DNA of 64,000 nt from Primulina eburnea (taxonomy: Eukaryota > Streptophyta > Magnoliopsida > Lamiales > Gesneriaceae). Positions within the stretch are counted from its first letter, which is position 1, and each line of letters starts with the position of its first letter. This document shows, one piece after another, positions 10,081 through 22,392 of this stretch. Below the pieces are notes generated by a model. That model made no database searches, was not told the DNA's origin, and was given only the letters and a program-made list of their open reading frames with translations. Location of the stretch: assembly GCF_022965805.1 (NCBI RefSeq), contig NC_133101.1, positions 1,798,001 through 1,862,000 on the forward strand, read 5' to 3'. A program made the translations under genes and the position numbers.

Positions 10081-13000
10081 TTACAATAATTTATGAACAT
10101 AATGGAAATCATTAATTACCTCTGCTGTAATCATTCCCCCGTTAACATGATCTTCCCCATCCTGCATAGTGAAAAAAATCAACCAACAGGGTTTAATTAA
10201 AAATAGAGATAAATAAAAGCAATTGCCAATGGAAATTTGATGCTTTACAACAATGTCCAACAGCACAAAATAAAGCCACAGCCCACAAGCAACTTGAAGA
10301 AAATTGAAGGGTAATGCATACAAATGGATTTTGGGACATTTGGCAATTCAGATATATCCCTTATTTGAAGCAAGATTACTGTCCACCAATTATCTGAGCA
10401 GAAAATTTAGAAAATGATTTGCAGCAAATACAAGTCCAATGATATTAATGAGATCAAATCAGTCAAATAATTGTGTAAAGGCCATATCCAAAAAGCATAT
10501 CATGAGAAGTGCGTGCATAGAAAAGGGGATATGGACTAGTAGTAAGCCACTAAAAAGATTGCAAGGGACATCTCGTAGCAGTCAATATTGTATGGGAATG
10601 GTACAACATATTCCAAAATATAGTAAAGGACGAAATCTAATTAAAATATCAGACAATGGAAAAGGAAAAGAGATCTTGTAGTGACCGGAACTGGACATGG
10701 TAACAGGAACATATTTTTGTCCTTTTGATACTCGGGCACAAACAATACTAGCCTTTTAGTACATTCCGAAATCAAACATAAAGAAGACAAAAATCCAGAC
10801 TTCTATGATCCTTGTGAATAATCAACTAAGAAACCTATGGAATACCAGGGAAAGAAACAAACTTCTGGCATAATTTACCTGATATTCATCCTGTTCAAGT
10901 AGAGGGAAATGCTCGACCTCTTGTGACATCATAGCCAATGGAATGCTGTCATCTTGGTTCCTATACCCAAGAATTCCCGTTCCAAGACCTCTTTCCTTGC
11001 AAACAACCTGCAAGAATTGGATGAAGTTGGTTATCCAATTGAATGCCAAGTGCATCATACCATATATATAATATACCTCTCCAAAGCCATAACCACCAAG
11101 CTCTCGCTCATGCTTCTCCCTCTCGCTAATTTCTTCCTCGCCCCAGGAGGCTAAGCATGGAAAGATTGCAGGGGACAGTTCAGATGGTTCCCCAACAGCA
11201 ATGCTCTCATAGTAAAAGAGCTGTAAACAAAAAAAAGATCATACAAGCACATAATCGTTATGATTAGTTATAATATATTATTATTGTACTTGATACTGTC
11301 TAATGCAAGATCACTAGGGGATGACTTAGCCAAACATTTGTTAGGTCTCACCTGAAGAAATAAAAGACAACCACCAACAGCACGCTGCTTCCCTTGCCGA
11401 TAACGTGCTACCTCTCGGACTAGCCGATCAAGTAAGAATTTACCCCAGTTATATTGATGGATGGCATCCATGTTCGTCAAAAAGTGGAGAAATGACGGGC
11501 TAACATCCTAGCCTCGCTGTGGGGCACAGAAGAGTGCCTAATACATAAAGGAGAAAAGATCTCTTAAAATCCTCTCCAGCTTCTGGAGCTGCCAAACGCT
11601 CCTCTAAGAGTCGAACAGAAATTCCACGATTTGTGGCATTGTATTTCTTGCGTAACTCAGCAATTAAGTCATCTGGTCCAGAGTTAACCACATCTTTCCC
11701 ACTTGATGCCAACCCCATCACAAGCTCAACATCCCGAGGAGTTAATGGAATGCGCTCACCGCAAATCTCCAAGCTGCGTCGGACAGTGTTGAACCGCTCC
11801 AATAACCAAAGACAGAGACTGCGGCGCAAAGTTCGGCATCTGAGATTAAGGATACTACCAAACCGCATTCCATTTACAGCAGCCTTCTGTTCAGGAGTGA
11901 GCCGCTGCAACACATTTAACAATCGACCAGGAGAACACCTAGTGACAAGTTTGGTCTGCATGATACAGATCATAAATTCTATCACATAGAGGATTCCAGG
12001 GCGAGGATACGATAAATTTTTGCATATACAAATGCCTGAAAAAATAAAAGATGTAAATACTTGTCTTCTAGGCTTGGGAACACGGGCAGGTGTCGTGTTC
12101 AGGTATTTATCCCAAACTTCACGAGCACGGCTAGTGTATTTTGCTTTTTCTTCAGGAGTCATCAATTTCCATGCATCTGATGCAGCTTTTGTGGCCTGAA
12201 ACAATCGTCAGTTACCACAACAATTTCAAACATTCTTCCTATATAATAAAGAAAAAGATTAAAAAATATAAGATTAATAAATATGATTACTGCTTTCAAC
12301 CCTGAAGATTCGGGATGGGAAGCGGTGTACTCCTTAATAAATTCACGGCTGAAAGATGACATTGGATTATTAGTTTGACTGGGAAAAAATAAAATGAAAA
12401 TAACTGGACACAAGATACCAGCTCAACTAAATTGAGTGCAATAATACCTAAAATGAACCCAAGAGCATGCTGGCCGAGGTGTTCCATCTTGCTTTTTCTT
12501 CCTTTTCCTACCCACGTCTGACTCCGTATTCCCTTTTTCCTTTCTCATTACCGACATCATATCATCTTCACTAGGTACCTTAATTTCAAAAGGCAGGTCA
12601 TCATACGAGCACTTTTCAGAGAAGCATGAAACAGTAAGAATATGAAACCCACATGATCAACAGTTTATAGAACCTTAGTTGTCAAAAACGAAAAAAACAC
12701 AGTGAAGCGCACAGTTTGCGCTTCAGTGCACTTCAAAGAGCACGGCTTCCATGAAGCGTGGACGCATCATAGAAAAAACAGTTTTTTATTTAAAAAATCC
12801 GACAGATGAGAAATCGGCCACTAAAAATATGATTTCTCTATTTATTAAAAAAATAGAGCAAGGAATACCCAAATATCTTGTTGTCTATGCCCCATGTCAC
12901 CTCTGCCCTACGTCGCCTTTGCCTTTTGTCCTCACGTTTTAATATTTGATGCTCGAAAGATAAAAATGATGATGATTTAATATTTGATATCTCATGTTTC

Positions 13001-14358
13001 ATATTTTTTAAAATAAATTGATTTTTTTATCTTTTTAGAATATTTTATTTATTGCGTTTTAAATTCCGTGAAGCTTGCGCTTCACTTTGCACTTTAAGCT
13101 CGAGGACATCTGAGCGCTTTAACACGCCTTGCACTTTTGACAAATATGTATAGAACAAAACAGATAAAAAACAATCTGAAACAAAAAAAAAAAAATTAAA
13201 TGCACATCATTCAAGTAAGGAACTTAGAGTCCCCATATGGACTAAGAACACCTTAATCTGTCCATATCTTTCGTTGAGTTGATGGAAGTTTTCAATTATG
13301 CAAAAGAAGTAATGAGTTAGGGGAGAATCCAGTATTCAAGAAAACATAAACCCATGAGACACTAAAAATTGATTTCCGATAACCAACTAACAGAAGCCAA
13401 GATATATTGGTTGCAATTTCCAACTTCTCTAGTTTCTATTTCAAAATTCATGAAATTACATTGTTCCTCAAGGATCAGAAAGAGGAAGTGAAAAGGCTTA
13501 ATCCCATCACAACATAGCATGCACTTATCGATGACCATGTTTTCCTGCCCTGGAACGACTGATTTTTTTTTTTTTTTTTTTTGGGGGGGGGGGGGGTGGG
13601 GGGTGTGTGTGTGTGTTTGGGGGAACACAAGCAAGTTTGTATACAATTGACTCCACTATCAATAGTTTCACATCAATTATGTTTTTGCAAAAATGATTCA
13701 CTGTTAGAAAAACCCATTATAAATAACTCCATTCAAAATTTTATATTCCCCCCCCCCCCACAACATTCCCATACGGCATAGGGTACTACAATGTTTATAA
13801 TGCAAACTGATGATGATTCTTCACATGAAAGCAACCGACTCTTGCTACACATAGTGGATAACAGCTTTGATCGAGTGCAATTCAATCTCCGCCAATATAA
13901 TTTCATTTCAAAAATAGCACGAATGTACAAGAGCAGGCCTTAGAAACTTAATGACAGGGGCGGCTTAGGTTATGAGAAAGCCGAAACTTACAATCTTCCC
14001 TCTACGAGCAGCCGCACCTGAGTCCGCCACATCGAATTCTAAGTTTCTAACGCATGCAACCACCAAGTAGTAATTAAATCATAAAACGAATATTAATAAC
14101 AGCAAATTTATCAATGTCCAAGCCGCTTACCTGTTGTATGTCATATACATAACAAAAATTAGCCATAAAACAATCAACTTGCCAAAATCAAACAAAACTT
14201 CACTCCAGTAAATTAAGTGCAAGTGGTATCAGGTATGAAAATGAAAAAAAAAAAACACGAAGGTTTGAAAAAGAGTTACCATAGTAGTCATCGGATTTTG
14301 AGGATGAGATCAACGTCCAGATAAAAGACGGCAAATCCCCGACCTCAGAGGTTTTCTC
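10081..14358 (-). CDS. HMG-box protein with large plant-specific C-terminal region, frame interrupted
   Basis: Nine exons fit splice motifs and phase: 14358-14280, 14038-13992, 12578-12448, 12348-12291, 12195-12061, 11955-11352, 11220-11077, 11007-10879 and 10161-10081. They give about 468 residues. The order is an N-terminal piece (DLPSFIWTLISSSKSDDYY), a Lys/Arg-rich nuclear-signal-like stretch (GRKRKKK), then an HMG box (about 75-137) with the marks CSWVHFSREF, DAWKLMTPEEK and REVWDKYL. A long region follows (SPGRLLNVLQRLTPEQ; IPLTPRDVELVMGL; NWGKFLLDRLVREV) that recalls the plant mobile-domain / DUF1985-like sequences of transposon origin. A nuclear DNA-binding role is inferred. Two defects are seen. 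One extra base in the CC at 11507-11508 breaks exon 6, and removing it restores phase exactly. The first exon has no ATG in frame: TAG lies at 14361-14359, and ATG 14374 is in a different frame. The 3' end assumes exon 9 runs to TAA; a further exon is possible. Confidence 0.65.
12677..13145. mobile_element. MITE-like element in intron 2 of the HMG-box gene
   Basis: The ends match in inverse (TTGTCAAAAACG on the left, CTTTTGACAA on the right), with repeated inverted GAAGC/GCGCTTC words just inside both ends. There is no coding capacity. It looks like a short non-autonomous DNA transposon. It lies within the 1.4-kb intron between 13992 and 12578 and does not touch a splice site. Confidence 0.55.
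13562..13620. repeat. Poly-T / poly-G / (GT)n low-complexity tract
   Basis: A run of about 20 T is followed by about 13 G, then GGGGTGGGGGG and (GT)6. A poly-C run lies 130 bp downstream at 13749-13759. The tract is inside intron 2 of the HMG-box gene and is a likely place for base-calling or assembly error. Confidence 0.9.
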
Positions 14359-14623
14359 CTAGGAATTCCAACATTAATCGGAAAAATTTTCCGCGCTCTT
14401 TGGTATTCACGGCTGGGCTTTTGATTTTGTGCATTCTAGGGTTGTACCTTTGGGATTTTGTTCTTTCGCCTCGGGAAGCGGTTCCAATCCACTGGTTTAG
14501 CCGGTTGCCACCCTTTTTCACGTGATCATCTGACACGTGTCAAATCTCAGTAATTTTTTGTGAAAATACAAATTGGAGTTTTGGGAAAAATAAAATAGGG
14601 TAAGTTACTAAATTGTCCAGGAG

Positions 14624-14938
14624 GTAATTTTCGAGTCCGATGCCAAAGGGGTTACTGAAGCACTGAAATCAGATAGAGACGACGACTCAGAGTTCGGAGC
14701 GATTATATTAGAGTGTCGTGAATTATTTCGTCAAAGACCATCATTCAGGGTCTGTTTCACTCGTAGACAAGCAAACAAGGTTGCCCACAGTCTTGCTAGG
14801 GAATCTTGCTTTCATGCTCGTCCTTCTATCTGGAACTCCCTTCCAGATTTTTTTTTAGAAGCGTTGAATGAAGATTGTAATTTGACTTATTCCTAATAAT
14901 ATATTTTCTCTTAAAAAAAAATAAAGACATTTTTAAAA
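14624..14938 (+). mobile_element. 5'-truncated LINE: RNase H tail
   Basis: An uninterrupted frame (14624-14896) opens with VIFESDAKGV and includes FTRRQANKVAHSLAR. These are hallmarks of the RNase H-like domain at the end of plant non-LTR retrotransposon proteins. After the TAA an A-rich end (CTTAAAAAAAAATAAAG) follows, as expected for a LINE 3' terminus. Only the last 90 residues are present, so the copy is dead. It sits just upstream of the first exon of the HMG-box gene. Confidence 0.8.
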
Positions 14939-15802
14939 ATGGCCTCCATGCAAATCATATTATCAAATTTTGAATTTGATTTAATTTATTTTTTCTAATT
15001 AGACTCTTGTCTTTTTCACTTGCTCAGCGTTAAATATACGATGAGAAAAAAAAGAGAAGGGATTAGAAATAATAAGGTTTTGAGTTTGGATGAATATTGA
15101 AATATGTTTTTGTTTTTAGTAGATCAGAAGTCGAAGCCGAAAATTGGAAAATTTTAACTTCTAAAATGTAATTTTAAATATTTTAAAAAAACAACTTTTA
15201 TAACAAAACCATAATTTTTTTTTTAAAAGAAAATCAATTTTTTGGGAAAAAAATGATTTTATTATGTTGGTTTCTCCAATCCAACTCATTCTAAATGAGT
15301 GTAGATAAACTCAAAATTTGAGCTTAAAACATTAGCCTTCTACAAAAATTTTAAAAGCGGTTTGGTTTATTAAGTTATTCTATGACTTAGTCATTATCAT
15401 TATTTTGTCTCATACCAAAGATATTATTATCAAATAGATACTTAAAATATATTTTTCAGTTTAAAAAATTACTAAAAATTTAACATTTACAGTGAATTAA
15501 TTATCTATAAAAGACATGTATGTCTCAAATAAAATACCAAACTGTTTTGGATTTTTTTATTTCGCGAGACTTTTATATAGAAATTGCCAAATAGCCAACT
15601 TATTACTTATATAAGAGATGCCAAAATAATAATATCTCACAACTACAAGGGGTTTTCCATTATTTTTTATTCCAATAAATAATTTTGAACTTTTTTAGGA
15701 CAAAAACGACGTAGTTTAAGAAACTCTTTCCGGCTAACACCCCAATCTTGTTTCTGATCAATATTGAATTTCAGACGAACAAGAAACGTTGGTAGAGGAG
15801 AA
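14939..15802. other. AT-rich intergenic and CLPP3 upstream region
   Basis: No coding domain on either strand. The last 100 bp before the CLPP3 start probably contain its promoter and leader. I could not pick a convincing TATA box. Confidence 0.4.
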
Positions 15803-18800
15803 ATGGAGGTGGGATTTTTAACGTTCACCGCAGCCGCATCGGCTCTTCCGAGACCCGCCGCGTTGGCTGTCTCCCACTGCCGCGGTGCATCCACTATTTG
15901 TCAATCCAATCACCAGCTATCCCCGATTAGAACTGCTACCAGCTACAGTGATACTAGTCAAATTACAAGCAGTACTACTAGTAGAAGCAGAGGAAACATG
16001 ATTGTGAATGCGACAAATCAGAGGTTTTCCACTAGGAATTGGGATGTGTCGAACTATGCAGCTCCTTCTTGGTTGCCGAGATTCGAAGAGCTTGACACCA
16101 CGAATATGCTTCTTCGCCAGAGGATTATCTTCTTGGGCACCCAGGTTTACTCTTTTCTTTTTCCTGGTAGAATTTAGTGTTTAAATGTGTTTAAACTGTA
16201 TTAATTTTGCGAGATGTGCATAGTTCTTCATGTTTTGATTTATCCCTTTTCTTGTTATAATGATTTGACTATGAAGTAATCGAATTAATCATTTCCATTT
16301 GCTAGCTGTTGTTATATTCTGGTTACTTGGAATCTGAAATCAGCAGTTGCGTACAGATTCGTGTGTCTGCTCAAAATTGATTCTTCCAGTCGGTTATTAT
16401 GTGTCTGCATCCAATAATAATGTCAAAATGCCTACATTAAGCATATGATTGCTAAAGTCCTGTTATCTGTGACAGGTTTTGTCTTAGCCAGACCTGTGCT
16501 TGGGGGGATTTATTTTATTTAGATTAATGTGTTGCATTAAGTGATTAATTCAATTCCTTTACAAGAAATGGTTGAAGTGGGTCATAACTTCTTCTGTCTG
16601 GAAACTTATTTGGTGATGAACAGATAGACGACATGACCGCCGATTTCGTCATTAGTCAGCTACTATTGCTTGATGCAGAAGACCAGCAAAAAGACATCAA
16701 ATTGTTCATCAATTCACCTGGTGGCTCTGTCACTGCTGGTGAGTCCATAGTGTTGAGCTGAAATGCTAACCTAATGTGGTTTGTCTCGAAGGTTTTGTTT
16801 TATGAAATTAATTTTTCAAGTGTCTTGTGATGTATTACTCCCTACAGAGAACTGGTTTTAGATATGATAGTACCTATTTATTTTTCACATTCCTATTTAG
16901 GGATGTCACAAACATTGGGCATCACAACCCCTTGAAAGGATGAATATGATAACGAACTCCGTTGATAAATTACTCAATACTGTGTAGATGTCGGTATCTT
17001 TCTTCTTGGGTCTAGGGATCTTGAATGCCAAATCTTAAAAACCACATTCTTAGGCATTTGTAAACAGCCATCTAAGTTCTAACAACTGTTATTTCTTCCA
17101 ATTGCGACAATATTATTTTTTAATGACATTCTTTTAGTTTATCATTCCTATCGGTGTTATTCTTTTAGTTTATGTGCTTACTCTATAATTGTCAGCAACC
17201 TCATCTCCTCATAGCAACCACAGTACTTTACACGAACACTGTGACATCATAATTGATTATCTGCATTCATCAATTAATAATATTGTATAATGTGTGAGGT
17301 TGTTATCTTCTCTTCTGTATGGAAAACCCAAATCAATCTTTAACATACAGGCTTTTCATTTTGTTTGCATTGCAGCAAAGTTAATTTTATAGGATCTTTA
17401 TAATCCTTTTCGAATTCTTTTATCCACAGTTAAGTTGTACTCATTTGCACTTCAAAATTTAGTTATGATTTAAAACTTATATTATTTATTTTATTTTAGT
17501 AATTTAATCTCCATTCTCTGGCATTAGTGTCCAAATTTTTAATCTATCCTTTAAATTGAATCAAGTAGGGATGGGTATATATGATGCCATGAAATTGTGC
17601 AAGGCCGATGTATCTACCATCAATATGGGGCTTGCGGCATCCATGGGTGCCTTTCTCCTTGCCTCTGGTACAAAAGGGAAGAGGTTTTGCATGCCAAATG
17701 CAAGGGTAATGATCCATCAGCCACTAGGAACAGCTGGAGGCAAAGTATGTTCTTATTTCATCCTGTATGAGGCTTATAAAACCTTTCCTATTTTACTTTG
17801 TTTTAGTCATGGTTTCTTCACAAATGTGAACTGAAGTTTTCTACTCAGTTCCGATTTCTCGATTATCAGTATCCCTATGTCACCGAGTCTTTCATGATCA
17901 CTGGCTTCATTATCGTATATAGAAGTTAATTTTTAACTTTACTCTTTCTATGTTTGACTTATATGAACTACACACCCCTACTGGTTTTGAAAGTTCTATA
18001 TGTTTTTCAAGTTTGCTTTGCGTATTTGTGACTGAATCACGATTGGTGATTATAATTTTATATTTCCATTCCATCTTATTTGTATGTGTTTCAAGTCCCA
18101 TGAAGGATTTCTGCTCAAAAAAAATTATGATTGGTGTGTAATGGCTAAACTCGATTAAAAATTTCATGAGTCTATGACTGTACATGAGCTTTGAAAAGTT
18201 TTAAGAATTTCTATCATGAACTTCCCGAATGAGCGTCTTGTCTCACTATGTAATATTTCTATTTGTACTAGGAGTAGAGCTATGTAGCGTCTTATAACTA
18301 GGTGTCACATCGGGGCGTTGAGCTTTCTTGTAATATCAGTTACTTTTTCACGAAGAACCATGAAGGCGATTTTTTTTACTTTTTTATTAATCTAGGCGAC
18401 GGAGATGAGCATACGCATCAGAGAGATGGCGTACCACAAAATTAAGCTGAACAAGATACTATCAAGAGCAACAGGGAAGCCTGAACAACAGGTTGGCTTA
18501 TTCATATTACACCATCCTCTCTTTCTTTTTGTTTCTTGGTCAAATTTTTGTCTGGTTGTCCATGGATTGATGGATTTGATTTGGAAGATTTGGGGATCTA
18601 TTTGAATGGTGTATTTCAAATTACACACTACCACAGTTACTATTGAAATTGCATATCTTGAAATTGAATAGATTTTAAATTCAATTCAATTTTGTCCTTC
18701 CAAGAAATGAAGGAATTTGAACTCAATGGATTTGAAATACATCATCTCAACTTCATCAATCCAAGCACAACCTCATGGAAACTTCGTCAGATTCTTTTCT

Positions 18801-19132
18801 ATGAGGCTTACCCTTTTTATCCTCCCTTTTCTGGGCTTTAGATTGAACTAGATACAGATCGTGACAATTTTATGAATGCCTGGGAAGCAAAAGATTATGG
18901 GTTGATTGATGAAGTGATCGATGATGGCAAGCCTGGACTAATTGCCCCCATTGCTGATGCTTCACCTCCTCCAAAAACCCGGGTGTGGGGTCCTTGGAAA
19001 ATTGAAGGTAGCAGGAAAGGCAAGAAGAATTTACCCTCGGAGGAAAATCTTTTCAAAAATGGATACGTGGGTAGACAAAGCAATGAAGATGGAGGCACAG
19101 AACAGAAAAAGGAAGAACCTACACCTATATGA
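15803..19132 (+). CDS. CLPP3: Plastid Clp protease proteolytic subunit, CLPP3 type
   Basis: Five exons with matching phase: 15803-16144, 16624-16738, 17569-17744, 18396-18491 and 18842-19132, giving 339 residues. The first 75 or so are Ser/Ala/Arg-rich, as in a chloroplast transit peptide. The conserved ClpP core begins at [20 protein letters not shown]. Catalytic triad: Ser177 in GLAASMGAF, His202 in VMIHQPLG and Asp247 in the ELDTDRD motif. The core is followed by a C-terminal extension of about 70 residues ([16 protein letters not shown] and onward). This extension separates CLPP3 from CLPP4, CLPP5 and CLPP6 in the stromal ClpPR complex, which degrades soluble plastid proteins with ClpC/ClpD chaperones. 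All catalytic residues are present and no frame lesion was found. ATG 15803 was preferred to upstream near-cognate codons because the transit-peptide-like sequence starts there. Confidence in the family is very high; the CLPP3 label rests on the extension and the N-terminal motif. Confidence 0.93.
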
Positions 19133-19825
19133 TGCATGCTGCAAATAATCTATTGCTTGTATACGCCTAGACTCGTGCAATTTTCTTGGTGTTGTAATCT
19201 GATCTTTGTCGGTTTTTTAGCAATATATGAAAGCTAACCATCTATGGTTATTTTTGGAGTACCAGAAATTTTTCTTCTAAATTTAATTAGATGGAATGAA
19301 TGGAAAATCTTTTCATCTATCAAGTAATTTGGTCGATAGGCTTGAGGCACTGTCTTCTTCTTGCTGGCACAATTTGCTGATTATGTAATCGCAGTAAAGG
19401 AAAAGGAAATAGAAACGAATGAAAGATATTTAATCATCGTTAGTATTGCTGATGCACGCCATTTTTACTGTACATTTACACTACTAAACCCTCAACAACC
19501 TGGAACTCGTATTCACGCTTTATAATTATCGTTTACATTCTGTTGATTTTAATAACTGCATATTTCTTTATTCTATATAAAATAATAATGTGTCAAATTG
19601 TATATAAATTTAAATTAACATAAATAAAATTTTAACAGAATTAAAATTATTGTACAAGTACGTAAATATGTATATCGAACCACCTTATTATTATTAATTA
19701 CACTACTATATGTATATTTTCCGATAACAAGTTATGTTAAGTTGTTTTGCAAACACATTTTATTTCTATAAATAAAAATATTAGTTCGAATGTTATTTTC
19801 AGTAATTTTTAAGTTTAAAATTTGT
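19133..19825. other. AT-rich intergenic region after CLPP3
   Basis: The first 150 bp probably carry the CLPP3 3' untranslated region. The rest is AT-rich with no coding domain on either strand. Confidence 0.4.
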
Positions 19826-19950
19826 GTGAGATGGTCTCACAGGTCATATTTTGTGATACGGATTTCTCCTCATCTATAAAAAATATTATTTTTATGATAA
19901 AAATATTACTTTTTATTGTGAATATCGGTAAGGTTGACCAAGAGACTTCC
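19826..19950. repeat. GAGACGGTCTCAC family repeat, copy 2 (partial)
   Basis: It starts TGTGAGATGGTCTCAC and contains ATTACTTTTTATTGTGAATA and GGTTGACC like the other copies. It is truncated at its far end, about 120 bp upstream of the CHORD-like gene. Confidence 0.65.
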
Positions 19951-20068
19951 AAGAGATCTACTCAAATTTTAATATGATTTTGAATAGTTGGGAAAATTAA
20001 CGATACTATGGGATAAATGGTACATTTTATAGAATTTCTACCTTCCCAAATTGGGAGGAAGAGCCCTA

Positions 20069-21144
20069 ATGGCACAAATGCTAAGTCCAAATTCATATAT
20101 CTCAACCTTACAATTCTCTCTTTTCTGCCCACCGCCCCCGGTAAATTTGGTGGTAAAGCTTCTTCCGCTGAGGAAATCGTCTCTCCGGTGTTCGGGAAGC
20201 CAAATTCAGAGGCTAAGAACTTGCAAGAATTGCAAAACCCAGTTCGATCCATTGCTTAATCACCACCGGGCATGCCGTTATCATTCTGCTCATTTTGGCG
20301 GTACCAATTTTCAACTTTGATTTTTTCCCATTTCGGATGAGCTTCCATTCTCTCGCTATCTGTTGTTAATTAGAGTGTACGCTGATTTTTTTTCTCTGTA
20401 ATGATATAGCTTTAAAAAAAAATTGATGAACTGTTACGATTGACTTCATTCCATTGATGTAGCAAATGCTCTCATTTTCGGAAAATTCAATGCTGGTTCG
20501 CATACTGAGATTCCATTGAATCTTTATTAGTGATTTGGAGATCATCGAGTCTTTAATTTCGAATAGATTATCGAAATTATTAATCTGTTTCTTCCCTCAA
20601 TATGTGCTGTCATTTATATGTATGTCCCAGATCAGATTGAAGTAATAAAATTTTGTAGTTTAACTTGACTAGCCCACTGATAATGATAAACCCTGGTATA
20701 GACCTCGGCTTTAAGAATTTTGCCGTTTTTGGTCTTCTAGTTTTCTCAATCCACCCCCACATCCGAAAAACAAACGGCTCAATCAATAAGCTGTTTCGTT
20801 TACTTGTTCTTTTATGAAATTTTCCTTGTAGTCGATGCGAACTAATCGATTCCTTTTATTGGTGCAAAGTTTTCATTTGTTTATGTGGAGAGAGGGTTTC
20901 ACCACCTTATGCTGAAAAATCCGTTAGTTGCTTACTTTTGCCCCCTAAATCAAAATCCTGACTCCTCTCCACATTCCGCTACTTCGCAGGAGAAACAAAA
21001 AGAAAGTTTGAGAGTGTGTATACTGGCGGGACAATGGACAGCCCCGAATCTGGTAAAATCTTCCAATACTGGCATTGCTGTGGATCTGAAGATCCCTTTG
21101 ATCCTGGATGTACAGCAGCACCTCATGCTTCTTACGATGATTGA
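20069..21144 (+). CDS. Small CHORD-like zinc-binding protein, plastid-like N-terminus
   Basis: Two exons in matching phase: 20069-20300 (donor GGCG|GTACC) and 20990-21144 (acceptor TTCGCAG), giving 128 residues. Residues 1-45 are rich in Ser, Leu, Pro and Arg and resemble a transit peptide. A Cys/His-rich module follows: C52-x2-C55, H65/H66, C69, H72 and H75, then WHCC (107-108), C118 in DPFDPGC and H123. The order resembles one CHORD domain, a Zn-binding fold known from RAR1 and CHP1, although here it is single and stands alone. I recall conserved uncharacterised plant proteins with the same RACRYH.AHFGG and FDPGCT.APH pattern, but no function. The intron is 689 bp. No lesion is seen. Zinc binding is inferred from the residue pattern and localisation is only suggested. 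Confidence 0.85.
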
Positions 21145-21415
21145 TGCGACCAGAAAACATTGAATCCTATATATTTGGTGATTCCTTGTTTCCCCTGCTG
21201 CAACTAAAACTACTTGCATATGTTACTGTAAACTGTGTAACTCTGCAAAGTGGAAAGTATAAAAGCATTTTTAAGCTACCTTCACACTGTTTGGGGTTTT
21301 CTCCATTTTTCGTTCTGGAATCCAGAGCGAGCACGGTTTGGTAGATTATTTACCAACGGTGAGTTTCACTGTTGATATAAAAAAATCTGAAATTTCTACT
21401 TGGTTAATATTATAT

Positions 21416-21722
21416 GGGAAAAGTGCATTTTTGGTTTTGTAATTTTGTCGTTTTGCAATTTTGGTCATCTATGTTATCAAATTTATGTTATGCTCTTATA
21501 TTTTTTGAGTTTTGGCAATTTTAGCGTCTTTTTTTATTGAAAATGTTGATGTGACACTATACATGTCAGCGCCACATTAGCAGTCTTTGTGTCATGTTAT
21601 TGTCAAGTCCGGAAAAGAACTGAAATTACCAAAAAAACAAATATAGCGAACTAAAATTGAAAGTTGAAAACATAAAGAAATAAAATTGTAAATACGAGAA
21701 CAAAAAACAATATTCCCCTATT
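21416..21722. mobile_element. Foldback (inverted-repeat) MITE-like element
   Basis: The left half (TTTTTGGTTTTGTAATTTTG and onward) is roughly complementary to the right half, which ends AAACAATATTCCCCTA. TGATGTGACACTATACATGTCA lies near the centre. The overall structure is an imperfect hairpin of about 300 bp without a coding domain. A related element occurs at 22.8 kb. Confidence 0.55.
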
Positions 21723-22019
21723 ATATTTTTTGTTGCTAGAAGCTCATAACAAAGGTGCCAATGAGTTTCCAAGACATTAGATTCATGGTGATTGGTGAAG
21801 AGTCTTATTAAAAAAAAATCATGGTGAAGAGTTGATCATTTAGAAGAAAATGCTCGGCAGCAGAAATGTGAAATGCAACATGGGTTTGTGCGTAAGAACG
21901 ATGAAAATCTTGAACAGACACTTGATGCTTCAGTAGTATTTTTCGATACCCATTCATTGGAACAAAAAATAGTAATAATAACAAAGGTTGTCAGTCTCAA
22001 AGGTATTTTTTCGATACTC

Positions 22020-22392
22020 ATTCTTTATGGCCTCTCCACGAGCTATTCTCAGGGCATTTTGCAATCATTATGGAGGAAACTATGAGGATTACTGCAATTG
22101 CTACAAGAGTATATCAGATATGGAACATGCGTAACAGAGTCGTGTTTGAGGATGCTAAGCCGATGGTGGATGATATAATTATGAAGATTCAGATTCACGT
22201 CTTCCGATCCATACCGATTTCAAACGATATGGTGCATGTCTTGTTACAGCACATGTATTGTTGTAATTCTAATTAAGTTCTTGTTTTTGATTTGTTTTGT
22301 TATTTGTCAGTCTCCTGGAGATGTCCAGTGTAATTATAACGTATACTTTTTATTTTTTTTTTTAATGAAAGTAATTTTTGTAAAAAAAAAAA
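22020..22392 (+). mobile_element. LINE 3'-terminal fragment
   Basis: An open segment (about 22070-22276) reads ATRVYQIWNMRNRVVFED, a typical piece near the end of plant LINE ORF2 proteins. It is followed by an AT-rich trailer and TTTGTAAAAAAAAAAAAG, a poly-A-like end. The rest of the element is missing, so it cannot move by itself. Confidence 0.6.

Noticed and set aside
13562..13620. G-rich tract as a regulatory G-quadruplex
   Set aside because: It is a low-complexity run next to poly-T and (GT)n within an intron and could be inflated by sequencing error. There is nothing to suggest a function.
20990..21030. Apparent frameshift in exon 2 of the CHORD-like gene
   Set aside because: When the acceptor TTCGCAG is used in phase with exon 1, the frame ETKRKFESVYTGG is continuous; the impression came from reading the wrong frame.
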